From positions 1,694,001 to 1,758,000 of the forward strand of contig BRXU01000022.1 in NCBI GenBank assembly GCA_030267565.1: 64,000 nucleotides of DNA, in the 5' to 3' direction. Position 1 is the first letter of the stretch. The number at the start of each line of letters is the position of its first letter. The stretch is from Pleodorina starrii. Lineage: Eukaryota; Chlorophyta; Chlorophyceae; Chlamydomonadales; Volvocaceae. Both the position numbers and the translations under genes were made by a program. The notes beneath the pieces were generated by a model. It ran no database searches, had not been told where the DNA came from, and saw only the letters and a list, made by a program, of their open reading frames with translations. Below, in pieces: positions 35,349 through 46,957 of the stretch.

Positions 35349-35441
35349 GTCTATGAACAGGGTAAACACAACTCACAGGCATTGTGCGTTATTCGTTGGT
35401 CAGGCAATTAACTTCCATTTGGCGTGTTTGTCGTACCCGTG

Positions 35442-35566
35442 ACGCACGTGACGGACCGACAAACGAGTACGAAACAGTACAATCAGTAGTCCTGCGTCAA
35501 GTGAGCTCCTAGTTAGTGATTTGATTTGTACTGTTTTGTACTCGTTTGTCGGTCCGTCACGTGCGT
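35442..35566. repeat. Long inverted repeat (about 40-bp arms)
   Basis: The left arm ACGCACGTGACGGACCGACA... (35,442-35,484) is matched by the complement of 35,521-35,566 with only one or two mismatches and one extra base; the spacer is about 36 bp. It lies about 95 bp after the lectin-domain gene's stop codon. It could be a foldback element or an RNA hairpin in the 3' UTR. No flanking duplication was found. Confidence 0.85.
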
Positions 35567-35786
35567 GGATTGGTTGCTCGGACGGCGGATAGGTGGGCTG
35601 CCTTGTTTGGTTACAAGCAGCAGTGGGCAGGACCATTCAATGGACACAGCCGGGTGGATAAACAATTATGTTTGCGATTGAACGATTTTGCCATCGAGCG
35701 GTGATTTGCGCCGGTCGATCGAAAGGTTTTATTGGGTCTACTGTATGCACTGGCCGTATGCGCATGCATGGTTTATGACATGTGTG

Positions 35787-37976
35787 TACCCGGCCTCGGC
35801 GGGTCAAGCAGAGAAACTAGACCTACCAGTCCATCCAGACAACACACAAATCGTCGAGCCCGGAGCGACACGGCATAAAAAGGCTTTTGCCCACGGATGG
35901 AGTTGTAGTAGTCGTTGTGAGCAGTGGATGGAGCCAGCGGCGCGCGGGGCCAGCGGGACGTCGGTGCATTGCGGCGGCTATCTACGTACGAATGAATGAA
36001 GCAATCGATGGACAGCTAGCGCGAGGCGCATCTATCGCACCATTGACAGGTACACCCACACCGGCCCGTGGGCTGTAACGGGATAGGCCCTTGCCGCCCC
36101 TTCGTTCACTACGTGCAAAAACTAAACGGTGCAATGCGGTACGGCCCACCACGCACGCCGGGTACCGGCAAGGTACCACGTACGACCCAGCCTTTACGCC
36201 GTTTTTTTGCGTATTATAATAGGTTATCACCTAAGCATTATGAAAGTATATTTGGTTCCAGCTCTGGCAAATTTGGCGGATTAGGTGAGCTCGGAGTCCC
36301 AAATGGTTCACGTTGTTGTGGGGCACGGTTCAATGGGTACCAGTTAAGATTGCCTTGTTATAATTGCAGCCGCGCGGTCCCGGCCCACGTCCTCGGGCAT
36401 ACGTTGAGAGTACGTAGTACGACACGGTTGTGATGCAAATGCTCGCTTCCCCAAATGGCACCTTTCTGACCGTGATGAGCCCCGTCACGCACGCTGCTTC
36501 CATTCGGGAGGCTTGCGCAGAGCAATTGGCCAGGATTGTGCAGACAGGTCCACAATGCTAGACATCGATTCACGGCTCGACGCCCCTATCACTCTGGGAA
36601 AGGAAACCCTTCGTTAAGGGCCTACCCCTTCGTAAGTCGTGACGAAGGGGGGCATACGAAGCCGTTTTGCCTTCGTTCCACCCGCTGGCGACCAAAGACG
36701 AACTTCGGCACGCCAGCCAGACGAAGAACTCGGTTCCAAAACCATCTCACAGAATATTGCACTTTTATGTTAGTAACCAATTGTTATATAACCCTAAGTG
36801 AGATTGGGGTCGTCCAGCAGCGACGACATAGGCCCACCATTCTTCGTTACTCATGGTTCGTTAGTCGTTGACGAATCCCACAAGAACGAAGTTTGCGACT
36901 GATGTCTAGACCATATGTTTAGTGGTCAACAGTGAATTAAGACATCACCGCGACGGAAATAGGATTTCTTAAGCATGAAATCCCATGCACTAAGTATACG
37001 GATTCATTCGTTTTTAGGCCCCAGATACGAATTAGAAGCTTCCTGTAGACCTTCGTATGATCCTTTCTTCGTCAAACACTGCAAAAACGAACATGACAAC
37101 ATCCGGGGTTTCACGCCGGTACTCAATTTCCATTTGCGTGTTGGCATGCTTCTAGCTACAGAATAATTGATAACTAGGCAAGGCAAGGGATAGGTGCATG
37201 TGACGAAGACCATGGCATTACGAGCCAGCCAAGCACACCTGTATGCATGGATGAGCGAGCGAGGGCTTCTCGGTAAAGATTAACGGTTGGCTAAGTTATC
37301 GCGATCATTGCGGCTACAGGGGCTGCACTGTGCTGGCGGACGGGGAGTATGGGCAGGGCTGCACGGGCGGGCTGCTGGGTGGTAGGTGAACACCGGGCTG
37401 GCTGTGCAGGCTGGCAGGGTTCTGTACGGTGTGTGGCTGCAGGGGGGCCCCGTTAGGGACTGCAGGGAGACCCTTGAGATGCAGTGTGCTTGGCCCTTTG
37501 ACACCCAGGGTTCGCACAGCCAGCGGTGCAGAACGCATCAGGTGCCGGCAGCCGCCGGGCGATTAGTGTCCACGGTGTGCTCGAAATGTGTAGGCCGACT
37601 CAAGCTGCAGCCTTACAAGAGTGACGTCGGTACGGACGTAGCTACTACGTTGCCGGCGCATAGCTGCGTGTTATGACTATGCCAGGGTGGCGTGGCGGTA
37701 TGAGCTTTCACTGCAGCGTACCGCCAGCCGGTGTTATGAGGGGTCATTGCCTCACTCTTTTGTCGAAAGCGGTGAAAACAGCTTTCCCACCACATGGTTC
37801 GGGGCTACATTTCTCTCTGTTGCTACGTGTGCAAGGGCATGCATGCTAGGCCTGTGCAGCCCTATTGACGAATGGTCGGAGCCTGGGGTCCGGCGTGGCT
37901 GATGCCCAGAAGCGATGGGCAGAGGGCACCATGATCGGGTTGGGGTGCAATTAAACGTGTTATTGCACATAGTGGT
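35787..37976 (+). repeat. Continuation of the interrupted unit 4, itself interrupted
   Basis: 35,787-36,588 matches 42,701-43,507. Then 1,053 bp without a counterpart follow (36,589-37,641), flanked by CTA on both sides, after which the match resumes (37,642-37,749) before diverging again. The 1-kb piece is rich in CTTCGT/ACGAAG motifs (36,600-36,900) and has no recognisable protein. I see no inverted repeats at its ends. 37,750-37,976 holds nothing I can name. Confidence 0.65.
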
Positions 37977-38589
37977 TCTTGGCCTTCCTGCACGTCCACT
38001 CCCATGTCAAAGCTCACTTTCCCTCGTCACATACATCCCCCGACTGCTTTATTTCTTGACGCCATTTTGAGGCGCACGCTCTTCACATGACGATGCATGG
38101 TCCCCCCGTAACAGCTTCCATTCAGCACCAGCCACTATCTACAGCCATATTGCACGTCCACTCCCGCGTCAAAACTCACTTTCCCTCGTTACATCCCGCG
38201 ACTGCTTTACACGCAATCCATAAAGCAAGCACACAGGCACGCATCCACCCACTGTCCGTGTCATCTGCCCTTTGCCCCCTCTTCCCCCAACCCCTCCCGT
38301 TCTTCCCAACCTACCCCTCCCCCTCGCCCACGCCCAACACTAGCCCAGTTTACCTTCCGTTACTCGTCTTCGCTAATTTCTGTATGTGCCCTTCACTATT
38401 TCGCCATTTTCGGTGAATAGTTCGGGTTCCTTTCGCTTGTCGGCCCTACCCTTAAACCCTAAAACGCTAAACCCTAAAACCCTAAAACCCTCACTCCTAA
38501 TAAGCGGCAGGTGCACACCGAAATCTGCGGCCCAGCGGGGTCTCTAATCCTTACTTGCAGTCCAAACCTTTACCAGTGCCTGAGCGCGG
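37977..38589. repeat. AADC intron 8-derived module with telomeric repeat and decayed AADC exon 9 (copy c)
   Basis: Matches 14,068-14,650 and 45,841-46,373. The telomeric array is at 38,444-38,491 and the decayed exon at about 38,510-38,589 (AAATCTGCGGCCCAGCGGGG). Confidence 0.8.
38444..38491. repeat. Interstitial telomeric repeat, copy c
   Basis: CCCTTAAACCCTAAAACGCTAAACCC and further CCCTAAAA units, more degenerate than copies a and b. Confidence 0.92.
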
Positions 38590-38762
38590 TTGGCAAGCGA
38601 GGTCGGGGCAGGCAAGGGGGTGGCAGGGTAAGGCGCGAGGCGCGCGAGGCGCGCGACAGCCGATGGATGGATGGGGTGTGGGTGGTGCTCAGTTTGGTGG
38701 ATGGCTGGGTCATGCGGTGCGCGGCGAGCGATAGCATTGCATCGCCAGCACCAGCGAGGTAG

Positions 38763-39244
38763 TGTCAATTAATTACAGAGGAGCTGGATAACAGCTACAT
38801 AGTGCGATCGCACGACTCTGTGGGTCTAATGTTCAATAGAACATCTAGACCAGGCCACTTACCAATTCACGGGCGAATTCGCCTCATTGGAAAGGGAACC
38901 CACTCTGGGAGGTAAATGTCTTCGACTACGTGTGCCAATTCCGATTCCCTGAAACGAAACGGTACCCAGGCTAGCGAAGGGGGAGGCAAAAGGGAATCGG
39001 AGTCAAGGCAAAACCTCCCCCGCTCTGGGACCGGCCTAAAGACGAGCACACGTATCCTGCAACTATCCACGTACGTACGAAAGGAGCAAAAGAATAGCGG
39101 TGTACCCCACGATATTGCACAAATAGCAAACAACCAAACCAAACCCTATCCTTCTTGTTATGTCCAACAAATCATTCATTAAGCGTTTCCGGCAATGAGC
39201 AGACGATTTGCCCAGATCCATTCCGTGAAAGGAACGGATGGTTT
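38763..39244. mobile_element. 482-bp insertion with 9-bp target-site duplication
   Basis: The empty site at 46,520-46,532 reads CACCAGCGAGGTAGGCACG. Here GCGAGGTAG occurs at 38,754-38,762 and again at 39,245-39,253, with 482 bp between. A 9-bp duplication is typical of the Mutator (MULE) superfamily. I find no convincing terminal inverted repeats (left TGTCAATTAATTAC, right end ...AACGGATGGTTT), so it would be a non-TIR or degenerate MULE. There is no coding capacity. The complementary pair GGTCTA...TAGACC lies near the left part. Confidence 0.7.
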
Positions 39245-39686
39245 GCGAGGTAGGCACGAATTGTTGCGACATGGAATTCGTATCGTCGACGGCCGGCGGG
39301 GCAGCTCATCATTGGTATAACAGTAGGCCATGGTATCGATGCTTCTACATCTTAGTGAGGCGAAACATGCATGCATGCGTATGTTCACGGTCATGCTCAG
39401 CAAGCCGGCGTTTTTACATACCCGAAAAAGGAAAACCGAAGGATTGAGAAAGTACGACGAGAAACTGCCCCGAAACCACCTCTATTTAATAACCAAACGG
39501 AGTTGTTGGCTGCCCCAAGCCAAGCAAAAACACAACGTACAATTTAGCACTCGACCTTCATACATTATCAAGCAACCAGCAGGTTCATAACCCTTTGGCG
39601 TGAAGGCGGCGGCGCATCGCAAATTAAGTCCTGTCCAGTCCGCGTCCAACGTCTTGCCGGTGTTCATTCCTGTGCGTCTACCAATC

Positions 39687-41740
39687 ATGTCGCGCGAAGA
39701 TGTCGTCCGTGATGATGAGTTCATGCGTGCCAAGCTGGACGGTGAGTCCAGATTCCTGCGTGCTTCGAGTTTGCTACAGAATGGTTTTGTCACGCAAACG
39801 CAACACGCCTTCATGCATGTTAGAAAGGTATAAACAAATCTACCACAAAAGAGTAGCTCCGAACACACATTGGCAACAGTACGAGGTCCAAGGCGCGCGG
39901 CTCGAGTCATCATCCGCGCGGTTTAAGGCATCAAAGGCAGCGGCAACGATTAGTCTGGCGTCGTTCTACACCTAGATATATACAAAATATGAATACTATA
40001 CGTGCCCAGCCATAGCTAGCCGTCATGGCCTTCGTTGGGAGATAAAGCAGCAAATTAGAAGGGGCCGCGCGACGCCCTGCCGGCGCTATGATACCAATTA
40101 AGCGGCAACAAAGGATAAATATGGAGCGAGCACACATCTTATCTGCGGTCTGCTGCTGGGCGTCCGTGGTGCTCGGAAGCTCCCCAAATAAAGCTTGCGC
40201 GCGCATCTGCACGCGCTGGAAGTGATGTTTCGCAACATCGGAATATGCAGCAGAGTTGTACGTTATCGCGGCGTCTGGCATGACACAGCGTTCTGCTGGC
40301 TGGCGACTGCGACGTGCCGTCGCAAACACGCACGCACCCGCCCGCGGTCCCCGGGGCCCCCGGCGCGGGACCCCAATGGGCGCCTTGTGTCTTCGTGCCC
40401 CTGCGTGCTGGGTATGGATTTTACTCCCGGCGCACATAAAGCACGCACCAGGCATTATATCACAATATTGACATCACAGCAAACAACACGTCGAGCCATG
40501 AGCTTGTCAAACGAATGAACATCGTGATTTTCGATCGTCCGTTTATCCTGGTTGCTTGGGTAACCGGGGAAACATTAATTTCCGGCGGACATCCCACCGG
40601 GGGCGGACACTGAAACCCACAGCATGCATGCGGTGAAAACCCACAGCATCGACCAGACGTCTACCCACGTCTTGACACCATGAACATACCCCAAGCAACG
40701 AGTGTAACCCCCGCTGCCGACCCCCAGACACGCACGCACCTTCGCCAAAGTTCGCTCAATGAATGGATCGCACGGTTTATTTACAGCGGACCCACAAGAT
40801 CGCAGTCGGTGCATACATACGTAGTTACGTACCGCATGCAATTTCGTTCCTGACGACACTGCTTGCTCTATGTGCCTCCCTCGCCCGCCCCGCCGCCCCA
40901 ACCATCCATGCATGCATGCGTGCCCCACGCAGGTTACGCTACCCCCGCTTTGCTGCTGGCGGCGCTCGGTAATAACGTGCTCTCGGCCGTCGCGGCAGTC
41001 GCTCTTGAAGTGTCTCCGGCGGCGGGAGTCATCGCTGCGGTGGTCGGTGCAGGCCCGCACAACTCAGAGTGCTCGGCGGCGGCGGCAGGAGCGCGGCTGC
41101 TGGTGAGCGGTTGGATGGCCTAGCGGCGTAACGGGCGGGGCCATGAGCAAAGGGGGTTGAGGGGTGAGACCTGTATGCGCGTGCATTGCATGTGACGTCT
41201 ATTCGTTCGGTCACACCTCCCTCCCTCTCCCTCTCCGTCTCCCTCGCTCACGTGATGATTTGCTGACGTATATGTCCTTGTGGTCCGTCCATATGTCCGT
41301 CTTTGTGTGCGATGCAGGCGGCCATTCTTCAGTCTCTCCTCAGCGGAGGGCCGCGGTCCTTCGAGCTCCGTGACGTGGTGGACTTTGAGTAGGCGGAGGG
41401 CGACGGCCGCTGGTCACGCTGCGTCGTCATCTTTCCCGTCGATCCGGATCAGGCAAAGCTGGCTAAGGACACGCGCGCTCGCCTTCAGCGGATCCCCCTG
41501 CGGGCTGCGGCCGTGAGGCGGGCCGAGGAGGCGGACGCGGCGGAGGCGGTGGCGCTTGCGGCGGTGGAGACGGCCAAGGCGGCGGTGGCGGCGGCGGTGG
41601 AGGAAGCGGAGGCCCAGGCGGCCCAGGCGGCGGAGGCGGAGGCGGTGGCTGCAGCGAGGCTCGCGACGGAGAGGGCGGTGGCGGCGTGGGGGCAGGTCAG
41701 GAGCTTGGCGCTTGGTCGTCCGGCGCCTCGTCAACAGTAG
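39687..41740 (+). pseudogene. Unknown amplified gene, copy 5 (nonsense codon in exon 3)
   Basis: Exons 39687-39741, 40933-41102 and 41318-41740, with all splice sites conserved. Exon 2 has an extra Leu codon (PALLLAALGNN). In exon 3 the codon after DVVDFE is TAG (41,390-41,392), where every other copy has GAG. This removes the acidic domain's end and the whole Ala/Glu helix. Downstream of the stop the frame remains open to the normal end, so the nonsense change is recent. If translated it would give about 98 residues. Confidence 0.65.
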
Positions 41741-42284
41741 ATATTCACCCGCACCAAACACATATATAGACCGACCCAGCAGCATTTGATTTGTTTTCAT
41801 TCCCAAGCGAGCTCGCCGCGGGAGCGGATGCATGCATGCGTGTTGATGGGCTGGTACGTGCGTATCGATCGGATGGAGGAGCGTACGTTCTAGCAAGCAA
41901 GTGTGCACGCAGCCGAGTATGGTATGGTAGTTATGATCGTGCGCTTGCATGCATGGATGGTTTGGATGCAGCCGTACTGCCATGCACCACCCACGCACCC
42001 ACTTTGAGCTAGCGGTGGTCGTGGGGCCACGTAGGGACTCTTGATTATTATAGTAGTAAGCCAGGGAATTACTTCTGCTGCTCGCTCCTGTCGCGGCACA
42101 TCTCCCAGGCGCATTACGATTAGGGCATCACGTTTGTAGCGCCATATATAAACATTTAGATAATATTTAATAATTTAGGTGAATCGGTGTCGCCTGCATG
42201 CGCTGCTGTGATCAGCGTGTGCGTGCTTGGCTGCCGAATATGCGCACGCCGTACGTGGGACTGTTGGACGAATGAACGAGCGGA

Positions 42285-42333
42285 CCTATCTATCTATCTA
42301 TCTATCTACCTACCTATCTATCTACCTATCTAT
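42285..42333. repeat. TATC microsatellite, unit 5
   Basis: Same pattern as at 22,092. Confidence 0.9.
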
Positions 42334-43020
42334 GAACGACGGAATGATGAGTGAACGTATGAACTGGACGCGTGGCGTTTTTATGTATATCTGTAAAAAA
42401 ATCCGAATATTAATAAATGCTGTAAAGCAAAGATAATCAGTGCGTGTTTATTTGCGCCATGTTCGGTCCAGAACGAAGAGCTCTGCTGCGTGAGCGTTGG
42501 TTGCACACACGCACTCCCGCACCAGCTGCAGCCGACGGACGACCGTACGTACGTATCCCCTCTTTAGGCCTCCATTGGTACTGGGCAGCGTCCCGGCGGC
42601 GGCTCCCGGTTCTTGCAGGCAGGCAGGTTACGTAGGTACGCTTCGTTCGTTGCTTATTACACGCACTACTGCAGCGAATGATGCTTATTATTAGCACACT
42701 ACCCGGCCTCGGCGGGTCAAGCAGAGAAACTAGACCTACCAGTCCATCCAGACAACACACAAATCGTCGAGCCCGGAGCGACACGGCATAAAAAGGCTTT
42801 TGCCCACGGATGGAGTTGTAGTAGTCGTTGTGAGCAGTGGATGGAGCCAGCGGCGCGCGGGGCCAGCGGGACGTTGGTGCATTGCGGCGGCTATCTACGT
42901 ACGAATGAATGAAGCAATCGATGGACAGCTAGCGCGAGGCGCATCTATCGCACCATTGACAGATACACCCACACCGGCCCGTGGGCTGTAACGGGATAGG
43001 CCCTTGCCGCCCCTTCGTTC

Positions 43021-43614
43021 ACTACGTGCAAAAACTAAACGGTGCAATGCGGTACGGCCCACCACGCACGCCGGGTACCGGCAAGGTACCACGTACGACC
43101 CAGCCTTTACGCCGTTTTTTTGCGTATTATGATAGGTTATCACCTAAGCATTATGAAAGTATATTTGGTTCCAGCTCTGGCAAATTTGGCGGATTAGGTG
43201 AGCTCGGAGTCCCAAATGGCTCACGTTGTTGTGGGGCACGGTTCAATGGGTACCAGTTAAGATTGCCTTGTTATAATTGCAGCCGCGCGGTCCCGGCCCA
43301 CGTCCTCGGGCATACGTTGAGAGTACGTAGCTAGTACGACACGGTTGTGATGCAAATGCTCGCTTCCCCAAATGGCACCTTTCTGACCGTGATGAGCCCC
43401 GTCACGCACGCTGCTTCCATTCGGGAGGCTTGCGCAGAGCAATTGGCCAGGATTGTGCAGACAGGTCCACAATGCTAGACATCGATTCACGGCTCGACGC
43501 CCCTACTACGTTGCCGGCGCATAGCTGCGTGTTATGACTATGCCAGGGTGGCATGGCGGTATGAGCTTTCACTGCAGCGTACCGCCAGCCGGTGTTATGA
43601 GGGGTCATTGCCTT
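43021..43614. mobile_element. 594-bp insertion in unit 5 flanked by GTTC
   Basis: Unit 6 reads CCCTTCGTTCTTGGCGG (about 50,425). Unit 5 reads CCCTTCGTTC, then 594 extra bases, then GTTCTTGGCGG, so GTTC is duplicated (43,017-43,020 and 43,615-43,618). Partial copies occupy the same unit position at 22,836-23,060 and 36,108-36,588 plus 37,642-37,749. No inverted repeats or TG...CA ends are seen, so the class is unknown. Confidence 0.6.
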
Positions 43615-44088
43615 GTTCTTGGCGGCACTGACATTATGAGGTGCCGGCGCCGCGACGTCACCAAAATATTCCGATGCCCAGTGATGCGAGCGTGCGTGTG
43701 TGTCTTCAGTAGGCAGAACGAAGTACGCGCATACATACAGTTAAGCACCTTTTCGCATGCATTGTTGTGGTTACTGCTGTAACAAGGGTCATGCATACAC
43801 GACGAGCTGGTCTTGCGATGGACTGTCCTGCCGCGCCCTGGCTGCGGCCGGGCAATGGGATGTGATTATCGGTATTGGCCCAACGACTGTGGACAGGTCT
43901 GTACACATACCTGCCTACGGACACTCAGAAGCGGCGGACGTTCGCTCCAAACCAGGCAGGCAGGCACGCACAAATACACACGCCGCCGGAGCGCACTTCA
44001 TCCTGCACCATGCATGCCAACCGGTCTATCTACCTGCTGTCCGTACATACATGGGCGGCCCCCTATCTATCTATCTACACCACGCACG

Positions 44089-45674
44089 CTACGCCCGCAC
44101 GCCCGCCTCCTTCGCTTCCGCCATCTGCCCCTCTGCCCCGTCCGCCGTCTGTCCGAACCTCTCCACCACGCTGTCCGCCGCCCTGCTTATCTCCTCCCAC
44201 GCCGCCTCCACATGCTCCAGCTGTGTTGTGGCGCTGCCCACCGCCAGTCTCAGAGTGAAGCGGCCTCCCAGCTCCGTGTGGATCAGAAACAGCCGCCCGC
44301 CGCCATTGACAGCCTCCAGGAGGGCCTCGTTGGCCTCGCGGGGGACGCAGCGCAGCCTGAGCGAGCAAGGCAGGTCGGAGCGGAGCGGGGCGGGGCGGGG
44401 CAGCAGGTGGGGGCGTGGGGGCGCGGGAGACAGAACGAAGCCGCCGTACAGATGGCGTACGAGGGGCAGGAAATCTCCCAGCAGACAAGGTCGCGGATAG
44501 GGCAACTCCAACGGCCTTTACCAATATAGATAGGCAGACGCGCGTTTAGGGGGAGGAGCCATATTTGTGGCAGCGGCAAATGGGTGGCTCAATCGAAAGG
44601 TGCGATAGATAACGCGGAGGGGACTCGAGGACGTGGTCGGTGAGGGCCCTTCTCGGCGCCACCAGCGCAGCCTTGTGGCCGATCTATCGAGATAACCCTC
44701 GCTGGCTTCGTATAAACTAACGGTGGAGGGCAGGAGGGCGGCAGGCCGATAGGTACACGAGGCAAAAGAGCCCGGGCAGTGATTGGATCGGGCGCCCCTT
44801 GCCCTCCATTCCTTCTCCAGCCTCCAGCCTCATTACTCGGCCTGCTGCCGCCATCCCGAATGTGTCAGCAGGCAATCTACCTGTGCTTGCCCTCGATCGG
44901 CAACTGCCAGCCGATGGAACCAACGTGTGTCCGCACCCGCCTACATACCTGAAGCAAACCAGTCCGAAGCGCTGCGGAGCCGCCAGCTCGAAGCGAGGGT
45001 CGGATGCCACCGCCGCCGCAAACACCTGAGCCAGCGCGATGTGGTGCCGTAGGTACGACCGAAGCTTCTCCGCGCCGTACATTCGGAGTACAAAGTACAG
45101 CTTCAGGGACCTGAGGTCCGAACCCAGCGGAGTTTGGTCGGGGTACGGAGGAGGGGCGGGGAGGGCGCTGCTGGTGAGTACAAATTACGTAGGTTAGGCG
45201 GAGCATCTAGCTAGAGCAGTGAACTAACGTATGCGGCGACAAGTAAGGACTACGATACCGACCCTCATCCCACCCGTCTCCCTACGTTGATTGGGAGCAA
45301 CGGCGATCCCTCTTCCGCTCCCGCGCACCCATCCATCCGGCAGTCGATTCCAACGCAATACGATACGCAGCAGCACAGGGCGACCGCCGGACGGAGCCGG
45401 CGGACTGCTAGCTAGCAAGCTAGCCTGCTGCCTGCAGGACCTCTCTGCCTGTACGTGCGTCGAGCGCACGCACGCCAGACTCCCACGCACCGCCTTAGTG
45501 CTGGAAATGACTCCCATCCCACAACTGCCGTCCTTCAGCGTCGGCGACCGAGAGGGTTACCGTGGAGGCAACGAACGAAGGGCTGCATCCATCTGAATCT
45601 GAATCTGGTGCACACCTGAATCTGCGGCCCAGCGGGATCTGCCAATCCTTGTAGTCCAGAGCGTTACCGGTGGC
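44089..45674 (-). pseudogene. Duplicated last three exons of aromatic L-amino acid decarboxylase (unit 5)
   Basis: Exon 9 (45674-45616), exon 10 (45110-44949) and exon 11 (44356-44089) are present with intact splice sites and open frames: [13 protein letters not shown], then [13 protein letters not shown] to FGLVCFR, then [11 protein letters not shown] to the same stop. Exon lengths (59, 162, 268 bp) equal those of the complete gene. The first eight exons, including the PLP-lysine exon, are absent. It is therefore a gene fragment, possibly transcribed, but not an enzyme. Confidence 0.92.
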
Positions 45675-45840
45675 CTGAGCGCGGGTAGAGAGGCGATGGA
45701 TAGGTGAGGAGCGCGGACGCCAAGTAAGACGGAGCAACCAACATCGGTGCGTGGGGCGTGGATGGTGCGCGGTGCGTGGGTGGGTAAGGCGCGTCGCGGG
45801 TATATATGGGATCACAAGCTCCATGGCAGCTTGTATGCCC

Positions 45841-46373
45841 ACTTTCTTGACGCCATTTTGAGGCGCACGCTCTTCACATGACGATGCATGGTCCCTCCGT
45901 AACAGCATCCATTCAGCACCAGCCACTATCTACAGCCTTATTGCACGTCCACTCCCGCGTCAAAACTCACTTTCCCTCGTTACATCCCGCGACTGCTTTA
46001 CACGCAATCCATAAAGCAAGCACACAGGCACGCATCCACCCACTGTCCATGTCATCTGCCCTTTGCCCCCTCTTCCCCCAACCCCTCCCGTTCTTCCCAA
46101 CCCCTCCCCCTCGCCCACGCCCAACACTAGCCCAGTTTACCTTCCGTTACTCGTCTTCGCTAATTTCTGTATGTGCCCTTCACTATTTCGCCATTTTCGG
46201 TGAATAGTTCGGGTTCCTTTATTTCGCTTGTCGGCCCTACCCTTAAACCCTAAAACCCTAAAACCCTAAAACCCTCACTCCTAATAAGCGGCAGGTGCAC
46301 ACCGAAATCTGCGGCCCAGCGGGATCTCTAATCCTTACTTGCAGTCCAAACCTTTACCAGTGCCTGAGCGCGG
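45841..46373. repeat. AADC intron 8-derived module with telomeric repeat and decayed AADC exon 9 (copy d)
   Basis: 45,841-46,235 matches 52,740-53,118 of AADC intron 8. The telomeric array is at 46,236-46,275. 46,294-46,373 is a decayed exon 9: read on the minus strand it gives TGKGLDCK, a stop, then IPLGRRF, against [18 protein letters not shown] in the intact gene. Confidence 0.85.
46236..46275. repeat. Interstitial telomeric repeat, copy d
   Basis: CCCTTAAACCC followed by four CCCTAAAA units. Confidence 0.93.
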
Positions 46374-46957
46374 TTGGCAAGCGAGGTCGGGGCAGGCAAG
46401 GGGGTGGCAGGGTAAGGCGCGCGACAGCCGATGGATGGATGGGGTGTGGGTGGTGCTCAGTTTGGTGGATGGCTGGGTCATGCGGTGTGCGGCGAGCGAA
46501 GGCATTGCATCGCCAGCACCAGCGAGGTAGGCACGAATTGTTGCGACATGGAATTCGTATCGTCGACGGCCGGCGGGGCAGCTCATCATTGGTATAACAG
46601 TAGGCCATGGTATCGATGCTTCTACATCTTAGTGAGGCCAATCATGCATGCATGCGTGTGGTCATGCTCAGCAAGCCGGCGTTTTTACATACCCGAAAAA
46701 GGAAAACCGAAGGATTGAGAAAGTACGACGAGAAACTGCCCCGAAACCACCTCTATTTAATAATCAAACGGAGTTGTTGGCTGCCCCAAGCCAAGCAAAA
46801 ACACAACGTATAAGCAAGCACTTGACCTTCATACATTATCAAGCAACCAGCAGGTTCATAACCCTTCAGCGTGAAGGCGGCGGCGCAACGCATATTAAGT
46901 CCTGTCCAGTCCGCGTCCAACGTCTTGCCGGTGTTCATTCCTGTGCGTCTACCAATC

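Larger units (their letters stand above)
23092..35786. other. 12.7-kb gene-bearing block set into the repeat unit
   Basis: Unit sequence reads CACTACC on the left (to 23,091) and TACCCGGCCTCGG on the right (from 35,787). In uninterrupted units (22,501; 42,694) it reads CACTACCCGGCCTCGG. No unit base is lost and TACC appears on both sides, as for a clean insertion with a 4-bp duplication. The block carries the P450 and lectin-domain genes and no repeat-unit sequence. I find no inverted repeats at its ends. The stretch 23,092-23,776 before the P450 holds no gene I can support. Confidence 0.7.

Noticed and set aside
36589..37641. 1,053-bp insertion flanked by CTA interpreted as a CACTA transposon
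   Set aside because: The first bases include CACT, but the right end lacks AGTG and no inverted repeat is present; a 3-bp match is easily chance.
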